This document shows positions 7,339 through 14,210 of a stretch of DNA of 15,389 nucleotides, piece after piece; the first letter of the stretch is position 1, and the number at the start of each line of letters is the position of its first letter. The stretch is taken from the NCBI GenBank assembly GCA_003158115.1, contig PMGM01000096.1:17895-33283 (forward strand). Direction: 5' to 3'. The position numbers and the translations under genes are program-made. The notes under the pieces are model-generated. The model made no database searches, had not been told where the DNA came from, and worked only from the letters and a program-made list of their open reading frames with translations. Source of the stretch: Methanobacterium sp. Lineage in GTDB: Archaea; Methanobacteriota; Methanobacteria; Methanobacteriales; Methanobacteriaceae.

Positions 7339-7351
7339 TTATATATATAAT
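7339..7351 (-). promoter_or_regulatory. TATA-like box for cbiMNQ
   Basis: On the minus strand this reads TTATATATATAAA. It sits about 88 bases before the cbiM ATG, leaving an untranslated leader of about 60 bases. No riboswitch-like fold could be recognised in that leader. Confidence 0.4.
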
Positions 7352-7529
7352 TTTTGTTTTAGATGGTCCCAAAAAAGCAGATTATCATTAAAATCAATTA
7401 ATATATAATATATAACAACAGAAATCCCATATTTTAATAATAATGTAATAATTCAAATATAACAAAAATTATTTTTAAAATATGCAGTTAAATTTCTATT
7501 AATTACAATTTATTCTACATACAATAATT

Positions 7530-8546
7530 TCAATGAACAATAAAGCTTAAAATATAATGTGCTAAAGGAGCAGTAATATTAGCTTCAATAATTGCCGCAA
7601 TAAATAGGAGGAATATTGCAATTACAAGAAGAATTACAGAATCTTTAAATTTCAAATAATTCACATCTAATACCTTATTAATTTGGTCATTGATTGGAAT
7701 ATCATTTTGTATACCAATAGAATCTCTTATCATAATAATTGGTATACTTAAAAGTTTGAATCCCGCAGCAGTTGCTATAACATAGGCAGATAATTCAACT
7801 ATACCATGAGGTAAAAGGAAAAGGATACTGTATGGATATTTGACTGATATAAATGATGTGAGAAGGCCTATTTTTATCAGTTGTAATGTGCTGATAATCC
7901 CAAAACCAAATCCTCCAATGTACAGATATAAAAAAGCAAGGGTACTGTTGTTTAGGAATATAGCAAACGTTGTTGGATTATCTCCCCTTATTTCAGAAAA
8001 ATAATTTAAGGTTAAATTTATCATATAATTGTGAAATGAACCTGATAAAAAGGGACCAACACCTCCTACGACTATAGAAACCAAAAATATGACTATTGAA
8101 GAATTTAAAAAAATCTTATTCCGCTTATAAAGATTTACAAAAAAACTTTTATAATTAACATTAGACATATTATTCAAAATATTTTTTATATTGTCTTTCT
8201 CATTTTTAGCAATAACACCTGCAAATCCTGCAAAAATAGGGGCCAAGAGATACATGTAGTAAGAATTGCCAAAATATAATTGCAAAATTATTCCAAATAA
8301 AAATAAACTTATTAAACCATAGTACAAACTGTATCTGATTTTATTCTCATTTGAAAACCATGTTGATATTCCCCCGCCTATAACCATGAAAATTATAAAG
8401 AGGAATATTAAACTAATAAAATGAATCCCAGAAATAAGTCCTATATCAAATAATATAAAAAAAGGTATTACTGTAACTAATAACGCTGAAATAATGGATA
8501 ATATTGGTTTCATAAATAGTTCTCTCAATAATACTTCCTTTAACAT
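7530..8546 (-). CDS. SpoIIM-family (DUF95) integral membrane protein with long N-terminal extension
   Basis: A 338-residue membrane protein. The C-terminal 190 residues carry the SpoIIM/DUF95 pattern: IFLNNSTLAFLYLYIGG (196-212), LQLIKIGLL, and the hallmark LPHGIVELSAYVIATAAGFKL (about 245-265). The extension of about 145 residues holds four further helices and is not part of the basic family domain. Archaeal members have no assigned role; sporulation does not apply here. The first ATG (8546) lacks a good ribosome site. A second in-frame ATG at residue 12 follows GAGAG, so the true start may be 8513. It stands alone on the minus strand between the cbiM promoter region and the HAD phosphatase gene. 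Composition is as AT-rich as its surroundings. Confidence 0.82.
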   Translation of the reverse strand: MLKEVLLRELFMKPILSIISALLVTVIPFFILFDIGLISGIHFISLIFLFIIFMVIGGGISTWFSNENKIRYSLYYGLISLFLFGIILQLYFGNSYYMYLLAPIFAGFAGVIAKNEKDNIKNILNNMSNVNYKSFFVNLYKRNKIFLNSSIVIFLVSIVVGGVGPFLSGSFHNYMINLTLNYFSEIRGDNPTTFAIFLNNSTLAFLYLYIGGFGFGIISTLQLIKIGLLTSFISVKYPYSILFLLPHGIVELSAYVIATAAGFKLLSIPIIMIRDSIGIQNDIPINDQINKVLDVNYLKFKDSVILLVIAIFLLFIAAIIEANITAPLAHYILSFIVH

Positions 8547-8563
8547 TATATCTTCTATTATTT

Positions 8564-8602
8564 AAATTATAAATCATCTGTAACACATTTAATTTATAAT
8601 TT
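8564..8602. repeat. Inverted repeat upstream of the SpoIIM-like gene
   Basis: AAATTATAAAT (8564-8574) and ATTTATAATTT (8592-8602) are perfect 11-base complements around a 17-base spacer, 18 bases before the gene start. All arm bases are A/T, so chance is possible. It may be an operator or promoter element. Confidence 0.35.
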
Positions 8603-8684
8603 TTTGAAATTATTTTAGAATAAAATAATAAAATGTTTGTAGTATATTATCAATTTAAACATTGAAAATCTATGAATTAATTAT

Positions 8685-9581
8685 CTACCTTTTAAAAATA
8701 TCTTTCCAGTCGTTTTTCATACTTACAATAGTGTAATCGTTTTCTTTGGCGATTTTCAACAGTTTTTCTGCACCACCCTTATAGGCATATTCACGTTCAT
8801 TATCATCATGGTTAATGAATAATCTGAATTTGGCTGATTCCAACATTTCTATATCCACATCTCCATTACCACTCGCAAATATGGGTAATCGCCCAGTTCG
8901 TGCATAAATATGTTCAACTTTTCCAGGACCTAATGTAACTCCTCCCGGAATTTTATCAAGCCTTATCAAAGCATTATTTTTGTATTCATACTCTGATGCA
9001 GAACCTATTACATTCTCCTTATATATTCCCCAGGTTTCTTCAGATATTACACGCATAAAATCACGTCCACCGCCTGAACACACAAACACACGATATTGAT
9101 AATCATTCAACAAGTCGAAGAGTTCAAGCATTGGTTTGTATACTAGTTCTGTAAAATTATCTGCAAATTTTAATGGTTTTTCAGTTGCATAAAACTCTTT
9201 AACTTCTGCATCGAATTCTTCAGGAGTTTTTCCTGCCCATTGTTGAGCAAATGCTACTTCTAAAAGTTTGATAGCTTCAGGATTTTGTTCAATAGCGTTT
9301 TTAAAAAAAATTGCATCTTTCTCTAAAAGTGCTTTATAAGGTTGTTTTTCAGCTAATGAAGGATTATTCTTGGCGGTTTTGCCAAATGCTAAGAATAAAA
9401 AATTAAGTTGGACTGGTATAGGTTTTTCAGCCCATAATGTTCCATCATTATCAAAAGTTGCAATACGGTCTTCTGGTTTTATATAGTTTGGACCTTCTTC
9501 AATTGATGAATTTAGAAAATCAATTATTCTTTGTTTTACTGGTCCATCTTTCCAGCTTTTAAGTTTATCACTATTTGAAAT
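8685..9581 (-). CDS. HAD-superfamily phosphatase with a non-ATG start
   Basis: The frame is open and protein-like from before 9581 down to the stop at 8685, about 298 residues. HAD motifs are complete: motif I DNDGTLW (Asp44, Asp46), motif II VFVCSGGG (Ser169), a Lys at about 221 (PGKVEHIY) and motif IV GNGDVDIEML (Asp241, Asp243). The N-terminus LKSWKDGPVKQRIIDFL is typical of the phosphoserine-phosphatase-like HAD family that begins near a SWNDG motif. There is no ATG, GTG or TTG in frame before codon 151 (9131), far inside the domain. GGGGGA at 9593-9588 lies just before an ATT at 9581, so an ATT start is my best guess. Alternatively the start was lost and the gene is dying. The substrate is unknown. 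No clear signal peptide follows from this start. Confidence 0.8.
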   Translation of the reverse strand: MSNSDKLKSWKDGPVKQRIIDFLNSSIEEGPNYIKPEDRIATFDNDGTLWAEKPIPVQLNFLFLAFGKTAKNNPSLAEKQPYKALLEKDAIFFKNAIEQNPEAIKLLEVAFAQQWAGKTPEEFDAEVKEFYATEKPLKFADNFTELVYKPMLELFDLLNDYQYRVFVCSGGGRDFMRVISEETWGIYKENVIGSASEYEYKNNALIRLDKIPGGVTLGPGKVEHIYARTGRLPIFASGNGDVDIEMLESAKFRLFINHDDNEREYAYKGGAEKLLKIAKENDYTIVSMKNDWKDIFKR

Positions 9582-9605
9582 AAGAATTCCCCCAATTGTA
9601 ATATT

Positions 9606-9631
9606 AACAATTAGTACTAGTTCTAATTGTT
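9606..9631. promoter_or_regulatory. 26-bp near-perfect palindrome before the HAD gene
   Basis: Outer arms AACAATTAG and CTAATTGTT pair perfectly around a core containing ACTAGT; only one base pair fails. It lies about 25-50 bases upstream of the proposed HAD start at 9581, in the promoter position. It looks like an operator for a dimeric repressor. The PadR gene is about 140 bases away and is a candidate binder, which is inference. Confidence 0.5.
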
Positions 9632-9772
9632 TTGTTGAAATTAATAATAATTTAAAGGATAATAAAGTTTTTTAAAAATTTTTGGCTTTGAATATTTATT
9701 TAAATCTGAATTGATGTAAACTTATTTAATTCTATGAATTTTAATTCAAATTAAAATAAGATTATATATGGT

Positions 9773-10069
9773 TTATTTACAAAATTCTGACATTTCCTTT
9801 GCATCATAAAATATTTTACAGAATAATTTACATGCAGATTTTAATTCATTTTCACCGTCAATGGTTAATGAATAGGTTTTTTTATTATCAACTGTGATTA
9901 GACCCTTTGTTTTTAATTCTTTTAAAGCAGGATATATTGTTCCCGGACTTGGTTTGGTGCCCCGCCTTTTTTCAAATTCTCTAGTTATCTGAGCACCATT
10001 CATGCGTGTTTGACTCAAATTCCATAGTATAAGATAGGTTAAATATCCTTTCATTTCACAACATTCCAT
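9773..10069 (-). CDS. PadR-family transcriptional regulator
   Basis: A 98-residue winged-helix protein. The signature of PadR proteins is clear: LTYLILWNLSQTRMNGAQI, then KPSPGTIYPALKELKTKGLI (about residues 39-58) with the TIYPAL recognition helix, then the wing KKTYSLTIDGENEL. The C-terminal dimerisation helix is short compared with full PadR (about 180 residues), as in the small PadR-s2 group. Five cysteines are present (3, 4, 81, 85, 97). The first ATG and the ATG at residue 6 both lack a Shine-Dalgarno, so the start is uncertain by five residues. It is divergent from the small gene at 10196 and the flavoprotein at 10361 and probably controls that side. PadR proteins often respond to small aromatic ligands or drugs. 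Confidence 0.88.
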   Translation of the reverse strand: MECCEMKGYLTYLILWNLSQTRMNGAQITREFEKRRGTKPSPGTIYPALKELKTKGLITVDNKKTYSLTIDGENELKSACKLFCKIFYDAKEMSEFCK

Positions 10070-10137
10070 AACGCTATATTGGATATTTTACATTAATAAC
10101 ATTAACTATAGTATGATGAATATTGGGTAACCGATAA

Positions 10138-10160
10138 ATATAAATATTTAATATTTATAT
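10138..10160. promoter_or_regulatory. Perfect 23-bp palindrome overlapping a TATA box
   Basis: Bases 10138-10160 read the same on both strands around a central base, with core AAATATTTAATATTT. The right arm runs into TTTATATAAT (10154-10163), a TATA-like box about 30 bases before the Shine-Dalgarno at 10184. It lies between the divergent PadR gene and the small gene, so it is a candidate autoregulatory operator. It is all A/T, which lowers confidence. Confidence 0.45.
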
Positions 10161-10195
10161 AATGGATATTTGTAGAAAATTCTGGAGGTGAGATC

Positions 10196-10288
10196 ATACT
10201 AGCTGAGTTTGAATTACAACACTTCTGTTGCGGTCCTAAAGGTTGTGAAATCGAAATAGTTTACGGTGAAATGATGGATGCAGAATAA
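10196..10288 (+). CDS. Small cysteine-containing peptide, ATA at start position
   Basis: A perfect ribosome binding site, GGAGGTGA at 10184-10191, is followed after four bases by ATA and a 30-codon frame ending TAA at 10286-10288. The peptide contains HFCCGPKGCEIEIVYGEMM, with three cysteines in a C-C-x4-C pattern. There is no in-frame ATG, GTG or TTG before the late Met codons at 10271. Either a near-cognate ATA start is used, or an ATG was mutated. It sits between PadR and the flavoprotein gene in the same direction as the latter (72-base gap), so it may be co-transcribed. I do not recognise the family. A metal-binding or redox role would be guesswork from the cysteines. Confidence 0.5.
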   Translation: MLAEFELQHFCCGPKGCEIEIVYGEMMDAE

Positions 10289-10360
10289 TTTTTCCTATTT
10301 AAAAATGTTTAATTTACATCTTTTTTTATTATTTAATCAAAATTACGGCGGATATACAAT

Positions 10361-11005
10361 ATGAAAATCATTGCAATAAATGGAAGCCCAAGAAAAAATT
10401 GTAATACTGCAAAACTTCTTAAAAAAGCTCTTGAAGGTGCTAAATCAAAAGGAGCAGATACTGAACTAATTAACCTCTATGATTTAAATTATAAAGGGTG
10501 TAACAGTTGTTTTTTATGTAAAATTAAGGGTAGCAAAAGTTATGGTATATGTGCAGTTAATGACGATTTGAAGGAAGTTATAACAAGAATAGAAGAATCT
10601 GATTCCATAATATTTGGTTCTCCAATTTACTTAGGAAATGTTACCGGTGAGATGAGATCATTTATGGAACGTCTGATCTATCCCTATCTCACCTATAACA
10701 ATCCACCAAGATCATTGTTTCCCAAAAAGATAGATACAGGATATATTTATACAATGAATGCAACTGAAGAACAATTAGAAGGATCTGGTTATGAACTATT
10801 ATTTGCAACCAATGCATATTATCTTAAAACCATTTTTGGTTCTGTTAAATCATTATTCAGCTTTGATACATATCAATTTAGAGATTATTCCAGGATTGTT
10901 AATGAAAGATTCGATCCAATAAAAAAAGCTAAAAGACATACCGAAGTATTTCCAATGGATATGCAAAATGCCTTTGATATGGGTGCGAGTTTTGCTAGCA
11001 AATAG
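10361..11005 (+). CDS. NADPH-dependent FMN reductase / iron-sulfur flavoprotein-like oxidoreductase
   Basis: A 214-residue flavodoxin-fold protein. The N-terminus MKIIAINGSPRKNCNTAKLL is the FMN phosphate-binding loop of the NADPH-dependent FMN reductase family. IIFGSPIYLGNVTGEMRSFMERL (about 83-105) forms the second flavin-contact region. A cysteine group at 47, 50, 53 and 64 (GCNSCFLCK, then GICAVNDDL) resembles the iron-sulfur flavoprotein (Isf) of methanogens, though the last spacing is ten residues, longer than the compact cluster motif. A 4Fe-4S cluster is therefore possible but not certain. It follows the PadR gene and small peptide gene, suggesting PadR control of a redox or detoxification function. 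The ribosome site before the ATG (GGCGGA) is weak. Confidence 0.9.
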   Translation: MKIIAINGSPRKNCNTAKLLKKALEGAKSKGADTELINLYDLNYKGCNSCFLCKIKGSKSYGICAVNDDLKEVITRIEESDSIIFGSPIYLGNVTGEMRSFMERLIYPYLTYNNPPRSLFPKKIDTGYIYTMNATEEQLEGSGYELLFATNAYYLKTIFGSVKSLFSFDTYQFRDYSRIVNERFDPIKKAKRHTEVFPMDMQNAFDMGASFASK

Positions 11006-11034
11006 AATTAAATTTGATTTTAAAAAAAAGAATT

Positions 11035-11047
11035 GGGATACGATCCC
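11035..11047. terminator. GGGAT-3-ATCCC hairpin, copy 2, between convergent genes
   Basis: GGGAT and ATCCC with a three-base loop, preceded by an A8 run and followed by ATATTTTATT. It lies in the 59-base gap between the convergent flavoprotein and ABC ATPase genes and so could end both transcripts. It matches the hairpin at 3974-3986. Confidence 0.55.
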
Positions 11048-11064
11048 ATATTTTATTAAATATA

Positions 11065-11754
11065 CTATGATGCAGAATTAATTTTTTCTTCTTTTATTTT
11101 TCCATCAAGAACATATATGCTCCTATGTGCCCTAGCTGCTACATTATGTTCATGTGTTACCATTATTAGAGTTACATTCTCTTTTTTATGTATATCTAAT
11201 AGTAATTCCAGGATAATATCTGATGTCTTTGAATCAAGAGCTCCTGTTGGTTCATCTGCTAGAATTATTGAAGGATGGTTAACCAGTGCTCTTGCTATGG
11301 CTACACGCTGTCTTTCGCCTCCTGAAAGTTTGGTTGGCTTTTGGTTAATTTTATCTGTTAGATTAACAGATTTTAATATCTCCAAAGCACGTTCTTCCAT
11401 TTTTTTATCTGGAATGTCGGTTTCAATTAGCGGTGTTTGAACATTTTCAAGAACTGTAAGATTTGGAATTAGATTGTGAAGTTGAAAAACAAATCCTATT
11501 TCATTTAATCGGAATTTGCTTAAATCTTCCTTCTGCATTAAATCCATACCCGCAACAGTTATATGGCCTTCATCTGCTTTGTCTAATGCTCCTATCATAT
11601 TCAGAAGAGTAGATTTACCAGATCCTGAGGGGCCAATTATAGATATGCTTTCACCTTTTTTAATTTCAAGATTTATCCCATCTAATGCTTTGATAACTCC
11701 ATTTTCATATGTTTTTTTGAGATCTTTGATTTCAATGATATTCTCATTATTCAT
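11065..11754 (-). CDS. ABC exporter ATPase (MacB/LolD type)
   Basis: A 229-residue ABC ATPase of the MacB/LolD/FtsE group. Motifs are Walker A GPSGSGKST (41-49), Q-loop Gln91, signature LSGGE (143-147), Walker B ILADEPT (164-170) and H-loop His201. The segment ADEPTGALDSKT is characteristic of this group. I set the start at 11754: the ATG overlaps the permease stop (ATGAATAA) and GGAGG lies nine bases upstream inside the permease gene. An upstream in-frame ATG at 11811 would add 19 residues that are out-of-frame permease code. The 8-base overlap implies translational coupling with the permease. It energises a mechanotransmission-type ABC system that moves substrates outside the membrane; the substrate is unknown. 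Confidence 0.95.
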   Translation of the reverse strand: MNNENIIEIKDLKKTYENGVIKALDGINLEIKKGESISIIGPSGSGKSTLLNMIGALDKADEGHITVAGMDLMQKEDLSKFRLNEIGFVFQLHNLIPNLTVLENVQTPLIETDIPDKKMEERALEILKSVNLTDKINQKPTKLSGGERQRVAIARALVNHPSIILADEPTGALDSKTSDIILELLLDIHKKENVTLIMVTHEHNVAARAHRSIYVLDGKIKEEKINSAS

Positions 11755-12931
11755 AGCGCAAAGCCTCCGTTGGGGATAGTCTGCTAGCCCTATATGCTGG
11801 ATATATTCCACCTATTATTCCAAGGAACAATGCAACACCTATGCCTTTAAGTATTAGCAGGAGTGAGAATGATGGATTGATTCCCCTTAGAAGATGTGTA
11901 AGTGATATGAGCTCTACTATTCCTACGGCTAAGAGTAGACCTACCACAATTGCGATAAGTGACAATACCAGGGCTTCTCCTATTATCATGCCCAATATTC
12001 TCCTTTGAGTCCAACCTATTGCTCTTAATACGCCAATTTCTCTTGTTCTTTCACTTACAGCTTTCATCATAGTGACAATAACAATTATACCACCAATTAA
12101 GATAGCTAGTAGTGATACGGCCCATGCTCCTGAGCTGATTACTTGAAGTCCATTATTCATCCTGTTATTTCCAGACAGGGATGTTGATGTCGATAAATCA
12201 TTTGCATAATTTTGTTGTATCGTACTTGCTAATGCAGTTGGATCGGTTCCATTGCTGGCCTTGACAAGAATTAATGAAACTTGTCCTGTGTTTCCGGTTA
12301 AATTTTGCAAAGCAGGCAGTGACATAACGATTCCTCTATCATCCATGAAGTTTCCTGTTTCATAAATACCAGAAACTGTGAATGTTTTATTAGAAATGGT
12401 TATAGTACTACCTACGGTTTTATTTAATCTTTGTGCAGCATCTTGGCCTATTATTACTTGATTTGCATTGGAAAATGCAGTTCCATTTGTTATTGCTATA
12501 TCATCCATGCTTAGATCACTGCTGTCAATTCCAATTATGTTAGTCATGGATCTGAAATTTGCTCCAAATCCGCTACTCGAGCTGCTGTTAGAACTGGTAC
12601 TGTTACCCAGATTAGTGGAAGTACGTAATTCTCCTACAGCACTACTAACACCTTTTACTTGTTGTATTTGTCCTACAGCGGCTTGATTTATCAACTGATC
12701 ATTACCAAAACCTCCGCCTCCTCCTGAACCGCTTGGACTGTTTGTACTATTAATTACAGAAAAATCAGCTGCTCCTGCTGTCAAGGCACTTTCAGTAGAC
12801 TGTGTTAGATCGTCGGTAATTAAACCAAGTCCCACCACAGCTGCTACACCTATAGCAATTCCTATAACAGCAAGTATGCTTCGCGATTTATTTCTGAAAA
12901 TATTTTTCAATATTAAATTTCTGAATTTCAT
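11747..12931 (-). CDS. ABC exporter permease (MacB/FtsX family)
   Basis: A 394-residue permease with the MacB layout. A first membrane helix at about 18-40 (RSILAVIGIAIGVAAVVGLG) is followed by an external domain at about 41-265 and three C-terminal helices near 270-290, 317-342 and 357-378. The FtsX-domain signature SERTREIGVLRAIGWTQRRIL (about 293-313) and the terminal PAYRASRLSPTEALRYE are clear. The external domain carries two low-complexity stretches, SGSGGGGGFG (67-76) and a Ser/Asn run at 111-121, unusual in this AT-rich setting. A strong ribosome site GGAGG lies five bases before the ATG, and a TATA-like stretch is at 12973-12988. It is the first gene of the operon with the ATPase. 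Confidence 0.95.
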   Translation of the reverse strand: MKFRNLILKNIFRNKSRSILAVIGIAIGVAAVVGLGLITDDLTQSTESALTAGAADFSVINSTNSPSGSGGGGGFGNDQLINQAAVGQIQQVKGVSSAVGELRTSTNLGNSTSSNSSSSSGFGANFRSMTNIIGIDSSDLSMDDIAITNGTAFSNANQVIIGQDAAQRLNKTVGSTITISNKTFTVSGIYETGNFMDDRGIVMSLPALQNLTGNTGQVSLILVKASNGTDPTALASTIQQNYANDLSTSTSLSGNNRMNNGLQVISSGAWAVSLLAILIGGIIVIVTMMKAVSERTREIGVLRAIGWTQRRILGMIIGEALVLSLIAIVVGLLLAVGIVELISLTHLLRGINPSFSLLLILKGIGVALFLGIIGGIYPAYRASRLSPTEALRYE

Positions 12932-13105
12932 GATTTCCTCCGATGTCTTTAATGAATCCTTTGTTAAGTTGAATATATCTATTTAAGCACAATTTGTACC
13001 TTATTTACACCCAAATTTATACCAAAACATAGTTACTATAATAATTATATTAAGAAAAGTATGAATTATTTTATATTCGGATATTCCATGATAATCTAAT
13101 TTAAA

Positions 13106-13397
13106 TTACTTTTCATAATCTGTTGTAATACCATTCAGTGCTAATCCGAGCAAATACTGTGTTAAATCCTAGAATTCCATCGTATAAACTGCAATACCAA
13201 TAATAAGTAGGGTCTTAATCAGGCTGTTTGAGAAATGCTCACCTAATTTATCCACATCAAGAAATCCGAAATAAAATAGATATAATGAAAACAAATGGCG
13301 TAAATAAGATAACCCACAGATTATTAATTAGATTACTTCACCTATTGAAATTCCACATCTTTAACAACTTATGCTTATTACTTGATTTGAATTTCAT
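13106..13397 (-). pseudogene. Decayed gene for a small membrane protein
   Basis: An ATG at 13397-13395 begins MKFKSSNKHKLLKMWNFNR, then meets an in-frame TGA (13340-13338). It reads on as SNLINNLWVILFTPFVFIIS, shifts by one base near 13275-13285, and continues as FGFLDVDKLGEHFSNSLIK and TLLIIGIAVYTMEF. An in-frame TAG (13171-13169) follows, then DLTQYLLGLALNGITTDYEK and a TAA at 13108-13106. The parts join to about 97 residues with two membrane helices and a basic N-terminus. Two nonsense codons plus a frameshift make real decay likely rather than sequencing error. I do not recognise the family. It is too broken to appear as an ORF of usual length. Confidence 0.55.
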
Positions 13398-13429
13398 TTA
13401 GACCTTTTGTTAAAAAAAATTACTTTAAT

Positions 13430-14015
13430 TTATCGAAGACCTATCATTGACACATAAATGTTATACACTTCATTTACTAATTCACTTGATTTAGTATTGT
13501 CCCAGTCATGCATCCATTCGGAAACTAGAGATTCTAGAGTAAGTGGTATGACACCTACTTGAATCATTCTTTTAATACCAATATTATAAGCCTCTGTTGT
13601 TGAATCTCTGGCTGCTTCGATTAATGTATAAACATCATATTCCTTTCTAATAGCATGAAGCGCGGTATAGGTAAAACTGATACTTGTCCACAGGCCTGAA
13701 ATTACTATTTTACTTCTCTTCGTAATTTTAATAGCATTATATGTTCTGTGATCATCGAATGCATCAAATATAGGTACTTTTCGAGAAAAAAAACCTCTGG
13801 AACAATTTTCGTAAGTTCTGGAAAAACATTTCCATTACTCATTGGATTAATTGAAGATAAGACAACAGGTACATCTAAAATAGTCGCAGCTTTCGCAGCA
13901 AATATAACATTATTTTTTTTATTTTGTTCTTGTCTCCTGATTCAATACCCTTAAACATAACCGGCTGATAATCTACTAATAATAAAACACTATTAGAATC
14001 CGTTAATAATTCCAA
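13430..14015 (-). pseudogene. Frameshifted YcaC-like isochorismatase-family hydrolase
   Basis: Three frames join to about 195 residues. The first is ELLTDSNSVLLLVDYQPVMF and continues as KGIESGDKNKIK. After a shift at a T8 run (13913-13920) it reads NVIFAAKAATILDVPVVLSS and then FPELTKIVPEV. After a shift at an A8 run (13786-13793) it reads FDAFDDHRTYNAIKITKRSK and continues to a TAA at 13432-13430. This is the YcaC group of isochorismatase-like cysteine hydrolases. The motif around the catalytic cysteine, usually GLWT-x-x-C, reads GLWTSIS, so the nucleophile is replaced by Ser. No in-frame ATG begins it; a TTG at 14015 is the best start. Two homopolymer shifts alone could be sequencing errors, but the missing cysteine and start argue for a dead gene. 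Confidence 0.75.
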
Positions 14016-14183
14016 TTCACTACCATTGACCAGTTTTATACCCCCGAAATAATGATAAAATTATATATCAATTTAAGAATAATGTTATTTTTTAAAAAAA
14101 GGTTGTATTGATGTTTCAGTAGGAATGAAATAAGCTTATTTTAGTATATTATAAATGATTTTTAATTATTTTTTAAAACTTTA

Positions 14184-14197
14184 TATGATGTATCATA
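14184..14197. promoter_or_regulatory. Palindrome upstream of the mntP remnant
   Basis: TATGAT and ATCATA are perfect complements around GT, 13 bases before the ATG at 14211. It may be an old metalloregulator operator for the manganese exporter gene. No specific regulator can be named. Confidence 0.4.
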
Positions 14198-14210
14198 AAG
14201 ATTTAGTCTG

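Noticed and set aside
7258..7529. Cobalamin or NiCo riboswitch upstream of cbiM
   Set aside because: The predicted leader is only about 60 bases and very A/T-rich, and no conserved riboswitch core could be seen. A repressor site is the better explanation.
9582..9660. Signal peptide for the HAD protein from upstream in-frame codons (LVLIVNITIGGILIS)
   Set aside because: The frame is open and hydrophobic here, but there is no start codon, and the 26-bp palindrome and purine-rich site suggest promoter and leader. Chance hydrophobicity is common in A/T-rich DNA.
11755..11811. Upstream ATG at 11811 as start of the exporter ATPase
   Set aside because: It would add 19 residues unlike the family within the permease gene. 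The ATG at 11754 has GGAGG and the normal N-terminus.
13748..13954. Plus-strand open frame of 68 codons
   Set aside because: It is antisense to the isochorismatase-like pseudogene, whose joined minus-strand translation matches a known family.
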